From positions 1 to 20,449 of the forward strand of contig URYW01000027.1 in NCBI GenBank assembly GCA_900552145.1: a stretch of 20,449 bases of DNA. Direction: 5' to 3'. Position numbers and translations under genes: made by a program. Shown piece by piece: positions 7,182 to 14,274 of this stretch (position 1 is its first letter; the number at the start of each line of letters is the position of its first letter). The notes beneath the pieces were generated by a model. That model did not search any database, was not told the DNA's origin, and saw nothing but the letters and a program-made list of their open reading frames with translations. Origin of the DNA: an uncultured Collinsella sp. (GTDB lineage: Bacteria; Actinomycetota; Coriobacteriia; Coriobacteriales; Coriobacteriaceae).

Positions 7182-8963
7182 ATGCTGCTTACGCAAACGA
7201 CAACGCCCGAGGACGTCAAGGCTCTTAATCGCGCCGAGCTCCCGCAGCTCTGCGACGAGATTCGCCACGCCATCCTCGAAAGCTCCGCCGCTGTCGGCGG
7301 ACACGTTGCCCCCAACCTGGGCGTCGTTGAGCTCACGGTCGCGCTCCATCGCGTGTTTAACTCCCCCACCGACAAAATTGTCTTTGACGTGTCGCACCAG
7401 ACCTACGCCCACAAGGCGCTGACTGGGCGCGCGTACACCTATATCGATCCGGAGCGTTATGGTGAGGCTTCTGGCTTTGCCAATCCCGACGAGTCCGAGC
7501 ACGACCTGTTTGCCATGGGGCATACCTCGACCTCGGTGAGCTTGGGCTGCGGCCTTGCCCACGCGCGCGACCTGGCGGGTGACACGTATAACGTCATTAC
7601 CGTTATTGGCGACGGTTCGCTTTCGGGCGGCCTGGCGTTTGAGGGCTTTAACAATGCCGCCGAGCTCGACAGCAACCTGATCATCATCGTCAACGATAAC
7701 GACCAGTCCATTGCCGAAAACCACGGTGGCCTCTATCGCAATCTGGCCGAGCTGCGCGCCAGCAACGGTGCCTGTGAGCGCAACGTCTTCCGCGCGATGG
7801 GGCTCGACTACCGCTATCTGGACGCCGGTAACGATGTGTTGGCCCTCGTCGACGCGTTGCAGGAACTGCGCAATATCGATCACCCCATCGTGCTGCACGT
7901 CTCCACCGCCAAGGGCAAGGGCTTTGAGCCAGCCCAGAACGACCCGGAACGCTGGCACCACGTGGGTCCGTTTGACATGGCGACTGGGCGCAAGCTCTGC
8001 CCGGGCCATCCGAGCGAGCCCGCACCGCGCACCTATGCCGATATTACGGGCGAGGCGCTCAGCACCGCCATCGAGCGCGATTCGCAGGTCGTGGGCATCA
8101 CGGCCGCCACGCCCTACATCATGGGCTTTACACCCGAGCTTCGCGCTGCGGCAGGTAAGCAGTTTGTCGACGTGGGCATTGCCGAGGAGCACGCCGTAAC
8201 TTTTGCCACCGCGCTTGCGCGCTCGGGCGCCAAGCCAGTCTTTGGTGTGTACGGCACGTTTTTGCAGCGCGCCTACGACGAGCTGTGGCACGACCTGTGC
8301 CGCAACGATGCCCCCGCAACCATCTTGGTGCTTGGCGCGTCGATCTTTGGCACCACATCCGAGACGCACCTCTCGTTCTTTGATATTTCCATGCTGGGCG
8401 CTCTTCCCAACATGCGCTACTTGGCGCCGGCCTGCATGGAGGAATACCTGTCCATGCTGAGCTGGTCGCTCGATCACCGCGAGCATCCCGTGGCGATCCG
8501 CGTACCGGGCATTGGCCTGGTTAGCCGCCCCGATTTGGCGCCCGCCGAGGACACCGACTACAGCGCCGTTCGCTACAACGTGGTGCGCCAGGGCCGCGAC
8601 GTTGCCGTGCTCGCGCTCGGCGATTTCTTTGAGCTAGGCGAGCGTGTGGCAAACCGCTTGGCCGCCGAGTACGGTATCGAAGCCACGCTCGTCAACCCGC
8701 GCTTCGCAACCGAGCTCGACCGCGAGTTCCTCGACAGCCTTGCCGCCGAGCATCGCGTCGTCGTCACCCTCGAGGACGGCATCTTGGACGGCGGCTGGGG
8801 CGAGCGCGTGGCGTGCTACCTGGCCTGCACGCCCGTGCGCACGCGCACCTTCGGCATCGCCAAGGGCTTCCCCGACCGCTACGACCCCAACGAGCTGCTC
8901 GCTCAGAACGGCATGACGGTCGAGAACATGGCCGCCGAAGCCGTAAGGCTACTCAACGAGTAA
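7182..8963 (+). CDS. DXS-like thiamine-diphosphate enzyme (1-deoxy-D-xylulose-5-phosphate synthase family, divergent short subgroup)
   Basis: This 593-residue transketolase-fold protein has the DXS layout. SSAAVGGHVAPNLG carries H41; DVSHQTYAHKALTGR follows (DVGHQ in most DXS). The ThDP/Mg site is GDGSLSGG with NDND (143-174), and GIAEEHAVTFA holds the catalytic Glu (E335). Classical DXS condenses pyruvate and glyceraldehyde 3-phosphate to start the MEP isoprenoid pathway and supplies thiamine and pyridoxal synthesis. Here the segment for DRAGxxGxDGxTHxGxFD reads GASIFGTTSETHLSFFD. The Arg and Asp equivalent to E. coli R420 and D427 are therefore Gly and Thr, while the later phosphate-binding Arg (R440) remains. 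It is also shorter than canonical DXS (about 620-640). It may be a DXS of the alternative subgroup or a related acyloin synthase. A modest GGAGT lies 12 bases before the ATG. The gene is followed by its own terminator and appears monocistronic. Confidence 0.82.
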   Translation: MLLTQTTTPEDVKALNRAELPQLCDEIRHAILESSAAVGGHVAPNLGVVELTVALHRVFNSPTDKIVFDVSHQTYAHKALTGRAYTYIDPERYGEASGFANPDESEHDLFAMGHTSTSVSLGCGLAHARDLAGDTYNVITVIGDGSLSGGLAFEGFNNAAELDSNLIIIVNDNDQSIAENHGGLYRNLAELRASNGACERNVFRAMGLDYRYLDAGNDVLALVDALQELRNIDHPIVLHVSTAKGKGFEPAQNDPERWHHVGPFDMATGRKLCPGHPSEPAPRTYADITGEALSTAIERDSQVVGITAATPYIMGFTPELRAAAGKQFVDVGIAEEHAVTFATALARSGAKPVFGVYGTFLQRAYDELWHDLCRNDAPATILVLGASIFGTTSETHLSFFDISMLGALPNMRYLAPACMEEYLSMLSWSLDHREHPVAIRVPGIGLVSRPDLAPAEDTDYSAVRYNVVRQGRDVAVLALGDFFELGERVANRLAAEYGIEATLVNPRFATELDREFLDSLAAEHRVVVTLEDGILDGGWGERVACYLACTPVRTRTFGIAKGFPDRYDPNELLAQNGMTVENMAAEAVRLLNE

Positions 8964-8964
8964 G

Positions 8965-9007
8965 AAAACCTCCGCAAGGGAAGCATCCCTGCGGAGGTTT
9001 TAATTTT
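8965..9007 (+). terminator. Strong rho-independent terminator after the DXS-like gene
   Basis: AAAACCTCCGCAAGGG (8965-8980) pairs with CCCTGCGGAGGTTTT (8987-9001), with a single bulged A and a short AAGCAT loop, and is followed by AATTTT. It begins one base after the stop codon. The A-rich left flank would allow it to work in the opposite direction too. Confidence 0.93.
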
Positions 9008-9020
9008 CGCGACGCGATTA

Positions 9021-9155
9021 TCTCAATCTGTAACATCTAGAGCCCGAATTCCCGTCTAACTGTTACAGATTGAGACATTCGAATTCCCCTGAAGAGAAAA
9101 TCTCAATCTGTAACAGCTACTCGGCAAAAAAGGCTGCAGATGTTACAGATTGAGA
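9021..9155. repeat. Four-copy 15-bp repeat in alternating orientation with exact 40-bp period
   Basis: TCTCAATCTGTAACA occurs at 9021-9035 and 9101-9115, and its exact reverse complement at 9061-9075 and 9141-9155. All three spacers are 25 bp. The outer copies match each other over 18 bp (TCTCAATCTGTAACATCT), and the inner pair share a different extension (CAG-TA). Spacers 1 and 3 agree at about 15 of 25 positions as reverse complements by hand alignment. The whole 135 bp is thus one large imperfect palindrome centred near 9088 that contains smaller ones. Orientation changes rule out a CRISPR array. No function is known to me; a dispersed palindromic (REP/MITE-like) element or an array of protein sites are the two readings. 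Confidence 0.9.
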
Positions 9156-9188
9156 CAGAACAGTAAGGCATGCCGCCGCATCGGCCAG

Positions 9189-9225
9189 AACCACCACAAA
9201 GGTGCCTGTCCCCTTTGTGGTGGTT
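9189..9225. repeat. Hairpin element with CCTGTCCC loop (copy 1)
   Basis: AACCACCACAAAGG (9189-9202) and CCTTTGTGGTGGTT (9212-9225) form a perfect 14-bp stem around the loop TGCCTGTCC. The stem differs in sequence from the other two copies (9312-9352, 19285-19324), but the apical CCTGTCCC is the same. TTTTC follows, so it could also end transcription weakly. Confidence 0.8.
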
Positions 9226-9311
9226 TTCGCTGCCGCCATTATAGCGACCGCTGTGAGCGATCATGTCGTCCGCGAAACACTATTTCAGCTGCAATAACTG
9301 ACGTTTGCCCA

Positions 9312-9352
9312 GATAAAACCTGCCAAAATTAACCTGTCCCTTTTTGGTAGGT
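9312..9352. repeat. Hairpin element with CCTGTCCC loop (copy 2)
   Basis: ACCTGCCAAAA (9318-9328) pairs with TTTTGGTAGGT (9342-9352), with one G-U type mismatch, enclosing TTAACCTGTCCCT. The 40 bases 9312-9351 match 19285-19324 at 38 positions, so these are two copies of one dispersed element located upstream of two unrelated genes. Confidence 0.8.
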
Positions 9353-9394
9353 AGAATTACCCATAAGTTAAGTATGTTTCTGAGTTATTTCGTG

Positions 9395-9424
9395 TTGACC
9401 CATTTGAGCGCGATAGGGTATAAC
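9395..9424 (+). promoter_or_regulatory. Promoter of the amino acid ABC importer operon
   Basis: TTGACC (9395-9400) and TATAAC (9419-9424) are spaced by 18 bp, a good sigma-70-type match, predicting a start near 9431 and a leader of about 37 nt before the ATG of the binding-protein gene. Confidence 0.75.
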
Positions 9425-9467
9425 TCTACTCAACCGCTAGGGATTTTATTGAGAAAGGTGTTCTACC

Positions 9468-10463
9468 ATGAGCAAGAACCTCTCCCAGCAGGTCGTTCTC
9501 GACCGCCGCGGCTTCGTTGCCGCCACCTTCGCAACCGTCGCCGGCCTTGGTCTTGCCGGCTGCTCCGACACCAGCACCGAGGCCGACAAGGGTTCCGCCG
9601 CCGGCTCTTCCAAGAGCTCCAATGATACCGAGGCTTCCACCACGCTCGACGCTAAGGCATTCGACAAGCTCGTCGACAACGGCCCCAAGGCCGATGACGA
9701 CGCCATCGCCGCCAGCACCTGGGCCACGGCCGTTAAGGACGCCGGCGTCTTTAAGATCGGTGGCGTTCAGACCTCCACGCTCTTCTCCCTCCTCAACGAG
9801 AAAGACGGTCAGACCCGCGGCTTCGACGCCGGTATCGCACAGCTCCTGTCCAACTACATTCTGGGCGAGAACAAGGTCGAGATCACCCAGGTAACCTCGG
9901 ACACGCGTGAGTCCGTCCTGCAGAACGGCCAGGTCGACGCCGTCTTCGCCACCTACACCATTACCGATGAGCGCAAGAAGCTCGTCTCCTTTGCCGGTCC
10001 CTACTACTACACCCAGCAGGCCATCCTGGTACTCGCCGATAACGACGACATCAAGAGCGTCGACGACCTGGCCGACAAGAACGTCGCCGTCCAGTCCGGC
10101 TCCAACGGCCCCGCCATCCTGGAGGAGTTCGCTCCCAAGGCCAGCCAGCAGGAGTTCAAGACCGACGAGGAGGCTCGTCAGGCACTCCAGCAGGGCCGCG
10201 TTGACGCCTACGTCATCGATAACAACATGCAGCAGAGCGCCCTGGTCCGCGAGCCCGGTAAGTACAAGATCGCCGGCAAGCCCTTCGGCAGCAAGGAGCC
10301 CTATGGCATCGGCCTGCCGCTCGATTCCGACGGTGTCGCCTTTGTCAACGACTTCCTTAAGAAGATCGAGGACGATGGCACCTGGACCGAGCTGTGGCAG
10401 ATCTGCATCGGCGACCGTACGGGCGACACCAATGTTCCCGAGCTGCCCGAGATCGGCGCCTAG
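9468..10463 (+). CDS. Polar amino acid ABC transporter substrate-binding lipoprotein
   Basis: The 331-residue precursor has a signal region ending in the lipobox LAGC (Cys32), then a Ser/Ala/Thr-rich linker (about 33-60) and a type II periplasmic-binding fold of the amino acid (SBP_bac_3) family. Recognisable blocks are GFDAGIAQLL, VDAVFATYTITDERKKLVSFAG (quoted in part), DLADKNVAVQSGSNG and EPYGIGLPLDSDG. Family members bind glutamate, glutamine, cystine or similar polar amino acids outside the membrane; the specific ligand cannot be decided. A DRRGF motif precedes the hydrophobic segment, so export by the twin-arginine route is possible. GAGAAAGG lies upstream of ATG 9468. It is the first gene of the importer operon and is separated from the permeases by a hairpin. 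Confidence 0.93.
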   Translation: MSKNLSQQVVLDRRGFVAATFATVAGLGLAGCSDTSTEADKGSAAGSSKSSNDTEASTTLDAKAFDKLVDNGPKADDDAIAASTWATAVKDAGVFKIGGVQTSTLFSLLNEKDGQTRGFDAGIAQLLSNYILGENKVEITQVTSDTRESVLQNGQVDAVFATYTITDERKKLVSFAGPYYYTQQAILVLADNDDIKSVDDLADKNVAVQSGSNGPAILEEFAPKASQQEFKTDEEARQALQQGRVDAYVIDNNMQQSALVREPGKYKIAGKPFGSKEPYGIGLPLDSDGVAFVNDFLKKIEDDGTWTELWQICIGDRTGDTNVPELPEIGA

Positions 10464-10551
10464 GCAGCGAGCCTGGTAACGGCCGCAACGAAACCATACG
10501 GAAACGCATGATGCGCTTTATTGCGGTAAACTGTTTCCTCACTGAGTTGTC

Positions 10552-10582
10552 GGGGCTTCCGTACACACGGGAGCCCCTTTCC
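10552..10582 (+). terminator. Intra-operon attenuator hairpin after the binding-protein gene
   Basis: GGGGCTTCCGT (10552-10562) and ACGGGAGCCCC (10567-10577) form an 11-bp stem with one G-U pair and an ACAC loop, followed by TTTCCTT. It lies in the 138-bp gap before the first permease. Partial termination here would make the binding protein in excess over the membrane complex, as is common for such operons. A smaller palindrome CGCATGATGCG followed by CTTTATT lies upstream at 10505-10515. Confidence 0.75.
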
Positions 10583-10601
10583 TTATCGGCGGGAGGTCCG
10601 C

Positions 10602-11261
10602 ATGAGTCTCTCCGAACTCTGGTCGCTCTATGGCCAGAACTATATCGACGCGCTGCTCGCAACCTGGGGCATGACGCTTGAGTCGTTTGCCATCGCCATG
10701 GTGCTGGCCGTCGCCGTCACCGTGATGCGCGTGTCGCCGCTCAAGCCGCTGCGCGTCTTTGGCGACCTGTATGTCCAGGTCTTCCGTAACATCCCCGGCA
10801 TCGCGCTGCTCATCATCGTCGTCTACGCGCTGCCGCCGCTCAAGGTCGTCCTGCCCTACCGCACCTGCGTTATCGTCGCCACGGTCCTCTTGGGCTCGGC
10901 CTTTGGCTCCGAGAACTTTATGAGCGGCATCAACACCGTCGGCGTCGGCCAGGTGGAAGCCGCCCGCTCGCTGGGCATGAGCTTCAGCCGCATCCTCGCC
11001 AAGATCGTGATTCCGCAGGCGCTGCGCTCGAGCGTGCTACCCATGACCAACCTCTTTATCGCCGTCATGCTCACTACCGCCTTGGGCAGCCAGGTGCCGC
11101 TTAAGCCGCAGGAGCTCACCGGCGTGGTGAGCTACATCAACACGCGCTCGCTCGGCGGCGTCGCCGCGTTCTTTATCTCGGCGCTCGGCTACCTGGGCAC
11201 GGCCTTTGTGGTGAGCCACATTGGCAACTACATCGATAAGAAGGTGAGGATCCTCCGATGA
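10602..11261 (+). CDS. Amino acid ABC transporter permease (first subunit)
   Basis: This 219-residue, strongly hydrophobic protein of about five membrane spans belongs to the HisM/GluC-type permease family. The cytoplasmic EAA loop that contacts the ATPase is at residues 119-140 (EAARSLGMSFSRILAKIVIP). FRNIPGIALL near residue 61 is the usual FRGTP-like motif of polar amino acid permeases. GGGAGG lies five bases before ATG 10602. Its last codon overlaps the next permease gene (ATGA), so the two subunits are made together and probably form a heterodimeric pore. Substrate identity is set mainly by the upstream lipoprotein. Confidence 0.93.
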   Translation: MSLSELWSLYGQNYIDALLATWGMTLESFAIAMVLAVAVTVMRVSPLKPLRVFGDLYVQVFRNIPGIALLIIVVYALPPLKVVLPYRTCVIVATVLLGSAFGSENFMSGINTVGVGQVEAARSLGMSFSRILAKIVIPQALRSSVLPMTNLFIAVMLTTALGSQVPLKPQELTGVVSYINTRSLGGVAAFFISALGYLGTAFVVSHIGNYIDKKVRILR

Positions 11262-12091
11262 GCAAGCATTCCTCCCCTGCACTTACCATGCGCGATGCGC
11301 TCTACGAGGCTCCCGGCCCCAAGATGCGCGCCAAGATTCGCATCGGCACCGCCATCTCGCTTGTTGCCGTCGCCGCGCTCGTCGTCCTCGTGTTGCAGCG
11401 CTTTTATGTGACCGGTCAGCTTTCGGTCCACTATTGGTATTTCTTTACGCACCTCACTACCTGGAAGTTCTTGCTTGCCGGCTTTGAGGGCACCGTTAAA
11501 GTCGCACTCACCGCTGGCGCCATCGCGCTGGTGCTAGGCTTAGCCCTTATGCTCGGCCGCACGAGCGACATTAAGCCGTTGCAGCTGGCCTGCCGTGTGC
11601 TCACCGATTTCTTCCGCGGCGTACCAAGCCTGTTGTTCATCTACTTCTTCTTTTTGGTGCTGCCCCAGTACAAGATCGCGCTGCCGTCGTTTTGGATGCT
11701 CACGCTTCCCGTCGCGCTCGCTGCAGCCGGCGTGCTAGCTGAGATTTTCCGCGCCGGCGTCAACGCCGTACCGCGCGGCCAGGTCGAGGCGGCCCAGGCG
11801 CTCGGTCTCTCCAAGGCTAAAATCACCTTTAAAATCGTGCTGCCGCAGGCTATTCGATTTATCATTCCGTCGTTGATTTCGCAGCTCGTGGTCGTAGTCA
11901 AAGACACCACCGTCGCCTACGTGGTGAGCTACCCCGACCTCATGCAAAACGCCCGCGTGCTCATTACCAACTACGACGCTCTCGTGTCGGTCTACTTGGT
12001 AATCGCGGTCATCTATATCCTCATCAACGTCGCAATCAACAAGGCTGCTGTCTACGTTTCGCACAAGACCGGCGCGACCATCATCCGCTAA
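11258..12091 (+). CDS. Amino acid ABC transporter permease (second subunit)
   Basis: The 277-residue permease has a cytoplasmic N-terminal extension of about 30 residues, five or six hydrophobic segments, the FFRGVPSLLF motif (118-127) and an EAA loop at 177-198 (VEAAQALGLSKAKITFKIVL). It resembles GluD-type subunits. The start codon overlaps the previous stop by four bases, and GAGG lies eight bases upstream. It pairs with the preceding permease and the ATPase that follows 36 bp later. Confidence 0.93.
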   Translation: MSKHSSPALTMRDALYEAPGPKMRAKIRIGTAISLVAVAALVVLVLQRFYVTGQLSVHYWYFFTHLTTWKFLLAGFEGTVKVALTAGAIALVLGLALMLGRTSDIKPLQLACRVLTDFFRGVPSLLFIYFFFLVLPQYKIALPSFWMLTLPVALAAAGVLAEIFRAGVNAVPRGQVEAAQALGLSKAKITFKIVLPQAIRFIIPSLISQLVVVVKDTTVAYVVSYPDLMQNARVLITNYDALVSVYLVIAVIYILINVAINKAAVYVSHKTGATIIR

Positions 12092-12127
12092 CGCTTTACC
12101 ATTTCGAGTCATAAGGAGCCGAGCACC

Positions 12128-12892
12128 ATGGCACAGAGCACCTCTACCACCGGCAATCAGCCGCTGATCGAGCTCAAGCACGTCGATAAGCACTATGGCG
12201 ACCTGCACGTTCTCAACGACATCAATCTCTCGGTCGACCGCGGCGAGGTCGTCGTGGTGATTGGCCCCTCGGGCGCGGGCAAGTCGACCATGTGCCGCAC
12301 CATCAACCGCCTGGAAACCATCGACTCAGGCGAGATCCTCATCGAGGGCGAGCCCCTGCCGCAGGAAGGCAAGGATCTTGCCCGCATGCGTGCCGAGCTG
12401 GGCATGGTGTTCCAACAGTTCAACCTGTTTGCACATATGACGGTGCTGCAGAACGTCATGCTGGGGCCGGTCGACGTGCTGGGCGTGTCCAAGGAGGAGG
12501 CTCGCGAGCGTGCCATGGACCTGCTGAGCCGCGTGGGCGTGGCCGAGCAGGCCGACAAGGTGCCCGCACAGCTTTCGGGCGGCCAACAGCAGCGCGTGGC
12601 CATCGCCCGTTCACTCGCCATGCAGCCCAAGGCCATGCTCTTTGACGAGCCCACAAGCGCCCTTGACCCCGAGATGATCAATGAGGTGCTCGAGGTCATG
12701 GTGCGCTTGGCGCAGCAGGGCATGACGATGATCGTCATCACGCACGAGATGAACTTTGCCCGCCGCGTAGCCGACCGCGTCGTCTTTATGGCCGACGGCC
12801 AGATCGTGGAAACCGGCACGCCCGACGAGTTCTTCGACCATCCCCAGACCAAGCGCGCCCAGGACTTCCTCAACTCCATCAAGGGCCACTAA
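12128..12892 (+). CDS. Amino acid ABC transporter ATP-binding protein
   Basis: The 254-residue ATPase has every ABC motif: Walker A GPSGAGKST (46-54), Q-loop VFQQFN (94-99), signature LSGGQQQR (149-156), Walker B AMLFDEP (169-175), D-loop SALD (177-180) and switch His in ITHEM (H206). The sequence is typical of GlnQ/GluA-type subunits that energise uptake of polar amino acids. AAGGAG lies nine bases before ATG 12128. It is the fourth gene of the importer operon; an inverted repeat follows it at 12904-12935. Confidence 0.95.
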   Translation: MAQSTSTTGNQPLIELKHVDKHYGDLHVLNDINLSVDRGEVVVVIGPSGAGKSTMCRTINRLETIDSGEILIEGEPLPQEGKDLARMRAELGMVFQQFNLFAHMTVLQNVMLGPVDVLGVSKEEARERAMDLLSRVGVAEQADKVPAQLSGGQQQRVAIARSLAMQPKAMLFDEPTSALDPEMINEVLEVMVRLAQQGMTMIVITHEMNFARRVADRVVFMADGQIVETGTPDEFFDHPQTKRAQDFLNSIKGH

Positions 12893-12903
12893 CCAGCCAC
12901 CCC

Positions 12904-12935
12904 GTGGGACAAATTCATCGGAAGTGTTGTCCCAC
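12904..12935 (+). terminator. Inverted repeat after the ABC ATPase gene
   Basis: GTGGGACAA (12904-12912) and TTGTCCCAC (12927-12935) form a perfect 9-bp stem with a 14-nt loop, 11 bp after the ATPase stop. There is no U-run afterwards, so it may be a leaky or rho-dependent end, or an operator for the C26 peptidase gene. Confidence 0.4.
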
Positions 12936-12978
12936 ATCTCCCATGCGCCCTGTCACCTTCAGATCGAAAGCAACACCT

Positions 12979-13788
12979 ATGATCGGAACTCGTACTTCAT
13001 CGTCATACACCCCGCATGTCGACGTCGCCCCCGCCGACCGTCCGCTCATCCTCGTCGCGCCGCGTTGGGAAGAGGCAAAGCCTTTTTTGAGCGAGACGCT
13101 CTCCCCCAACGAGGAAATCGCAAGTGTCTTTGTCGATGCCATCCTTGCCGCCGGCGGCCTGCCACTGCAGATGTCTATTACCGAAGACGTCGATGTTATC
13201 CGTCATTACGTGGAAATCGCTGACGGTATCGCTATTCCCGGCGGCCCGGACGTCAACCCCAAACGCTGGGGCGACGAGCGTCCTTACGACCCCACGCTGT
13301 GCTGTGAGATTCGCGACCGTTTTGAGTTTAAGCTGGTTAACGAGGTGCTTCGCGCCAAGAAGCCGCTCTTTACCACCTGCCGAGGCACGCAGCTGCTCAA
13401 TGTCGCCACCGGCGGCACCCTGTGCATGGACGTGCCGAGCCTGGGCGCGCGCGAGGGCCGCACGCAGTGGCGCCATACACACGTGCTCAACGATCCAGTG
13501 CACCCCGTCGAGGTCGTGCCGGGCTCGCTGCTGGAGCGCGCGGTTGGCGGGCACAGGCTGATCCAGACCAACTCGGCACATCACTGCTGCGTCGACCGTC
13601 TGGGTAAAAGCACGCGCTTGGTCGCCAAGGCAACCGACGGCGTTCCCGAGTGCATCGAGGTCGAAGGCCAGCCTTTCTGCCTGGGCGTGCAATGGCACCC
13701 TGAGTACACGTGGAAGACGCTCGAGACCGACTTTAACCTGTGGAAGTCGTTTGTCGAGGCAGCGGCAAAGGTTAAGCAGGCGCGCTAG
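12979..13788 (+). CDS. Class I glutamine amidotransferase-like peptidase C26 (gamma-glutamyl-GABA hydrolase type)
   Basis: From ATG 12979 the product is 269 residues. The catalytic triad of the C26/PuuD family is visible: nucleophile C134 in FTTCRGTQLLNVATGG, H240 and E242 in GVQWHPE. PGGPDVNP (87-94), the oxyanion-side motif, and NSAHH (198-202) are also characteristic. Relatives hydrolyse gamma-glutamyl bonds, for example gamma-glutamyl-gamma-aminobutyrate in putrescine breakdown; the substrate here is unproven. The frame runs upstream to GTG 12904, but that start lies inside an inverted repeat with no ribosome site. A weak GAAAG precedes 12979. Following an amino acid importer, it may act on an imported gamma-glutamyl compound. 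It is closed by a strong terminator. Confidence 0.87.
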   Translation: MIGTRTSSSYTPHVDVAPADRPLILVAPRWEEAKPFLSETLSPNEEIASVFVDAILAAGGLPLQMSITEDVDVIRHYVEIADGIAIPGGPDVNPKRWGDERPYDPTLCCEIRDRFEFKLVNEVLRAKKPLFTTCRGTQLLNVATGGTLCMDVPSLGAREGRTQWRHTHVLNDPVHPVEVVPGSLLERAVGGHRLIQTNSAHHCCVDRLGKSTRLVAKATDGVPECIEVEGQPFCLGVQWHPEYTWKTLETDFNLWKSFVEAAAKVKQAR

Positions 13789-13812
13789 CTCGCGAACCCC
13801 ACAACAAATAAG

Positions 13813-13852
13813 GGTGCCCCGCCGGCCACATGGTCCGACGGGGCACCATTTT
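13813..13852. terminator. Bidirectional terminator between the C26 peptidase and Hpt genes
   Basis: GGTGCCCCGCCGG (13813-13825) pairs with CCGACGGGGCACC (13835-13847) with one mismatch, followed by ATTTTA on the plus strand. On the minus strand it is followed by CTTATTTGTTG. It lies between convergent genes and can serve both. Confidence 0.9.
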
Positions 13853-13893
13853 ACCTATATGCTGCCTGCACGCAGCCCAAGGCCCGCAAGCCC

Positions 13894-14250
13894 TTATTCG
13901 GCCGCCTCGCGCAGGGCCGACATCGTAGCCGCATATTGCTGCTGCAACGCATGCATTCCCTCGCGAGCGCTGTCAACGGCATCGGCACCGCGCAGCGCCT
14001 CGGTCACCGCAACCGCCGGCTCGTACAGATTATCGAATCCCAGGTTCTGGCTCACGCCCTTGAGCGTGTGCGCTGCCATAAACGCACCTTTGGCGTCTCC
14101 TGCCGCTATGGCAGCCTCCAACTTGTCCATGCTCTCGTCATCCAAAAACTTGAGGGCAAAGCGGGCAAGCATTTCCTCGCCCATCAGCCGAGCGCACGCG
14201 TCATCATAATTAGCGCCGATCTTCTCATACGCCTCACGCATGGAAATCAT
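13894..14250 (-). CDS. Stand-alone Hpt-domain phosphotransfer protein
   Basis: The 118-residue protein is a single Hpt four-helix domain. H61 in AAHTLKGVSQNLGF is the phosphorylatable His in the canonical HxLKGxxxxLG motif, and the Phe/Leu spacing fits. Such proteins shuttle phosphoryl groups between receiver domains. The start is ATG 14250 with AAGGAG ten bases upstream; an ATG three codons later is less well spaced. It lies 24 bp downstream of the receiver/HD-GYP gene in the same orientation, so its likely partner is that protein's receiver domain. No histidine kinase gene is visible in the window. Confidence 0.9.
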   Translation of the reverse strand: MISMREAYEKIGANYDDACARLMGEEMLARFALKFLDDESMDKLEAAIAAGDAKGAFMAAHTLKGVSQNLGFDNLYEPAVAVTEALRGADAVDSAREGMHALQQQYAATMSALREAAE

Positions 14251-14274
14251 GGGTTAAAAACTCCTTTGTTCGAA

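Larger units (their letters stand above)
8964..9467. other. 504-bp gene-free, structure-rich intergenic region
   Basis: No supported gene lies between the DXS-like gene and the ABC importer. The region holds a strong terminator (8965-9007), a four-copy alternating repeat (9021-9155), two hairpins with a CCTGTCCC loop (9189-9225, 9312-9352) and the importer promoter (9395-9424). The open frames across it run through the repeats and have no ribosome sites. Confidence 0.8.

Noticed and set aside
9021..9155. CRISPR array
   Set aside because: Spacing is regular, but repeats alternate in orientation, are only 15 bp, and spacers 1 and 3 are related to each other; no cas genes are present.
9150..9332. 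Small plus-strand ORF in the gene-free region
   Set aside because: It runs through the repeat and both hairpins, has no ribosome site, and its end (DKTCQN) is only the translation of the repeated hairpin sequence also seen near 19285.
12904..12978. Upstream GTG start for the C26 peptidase
   Set aside because: It would encode a non-conserved leader across an inverted repeat without a ribosome site.
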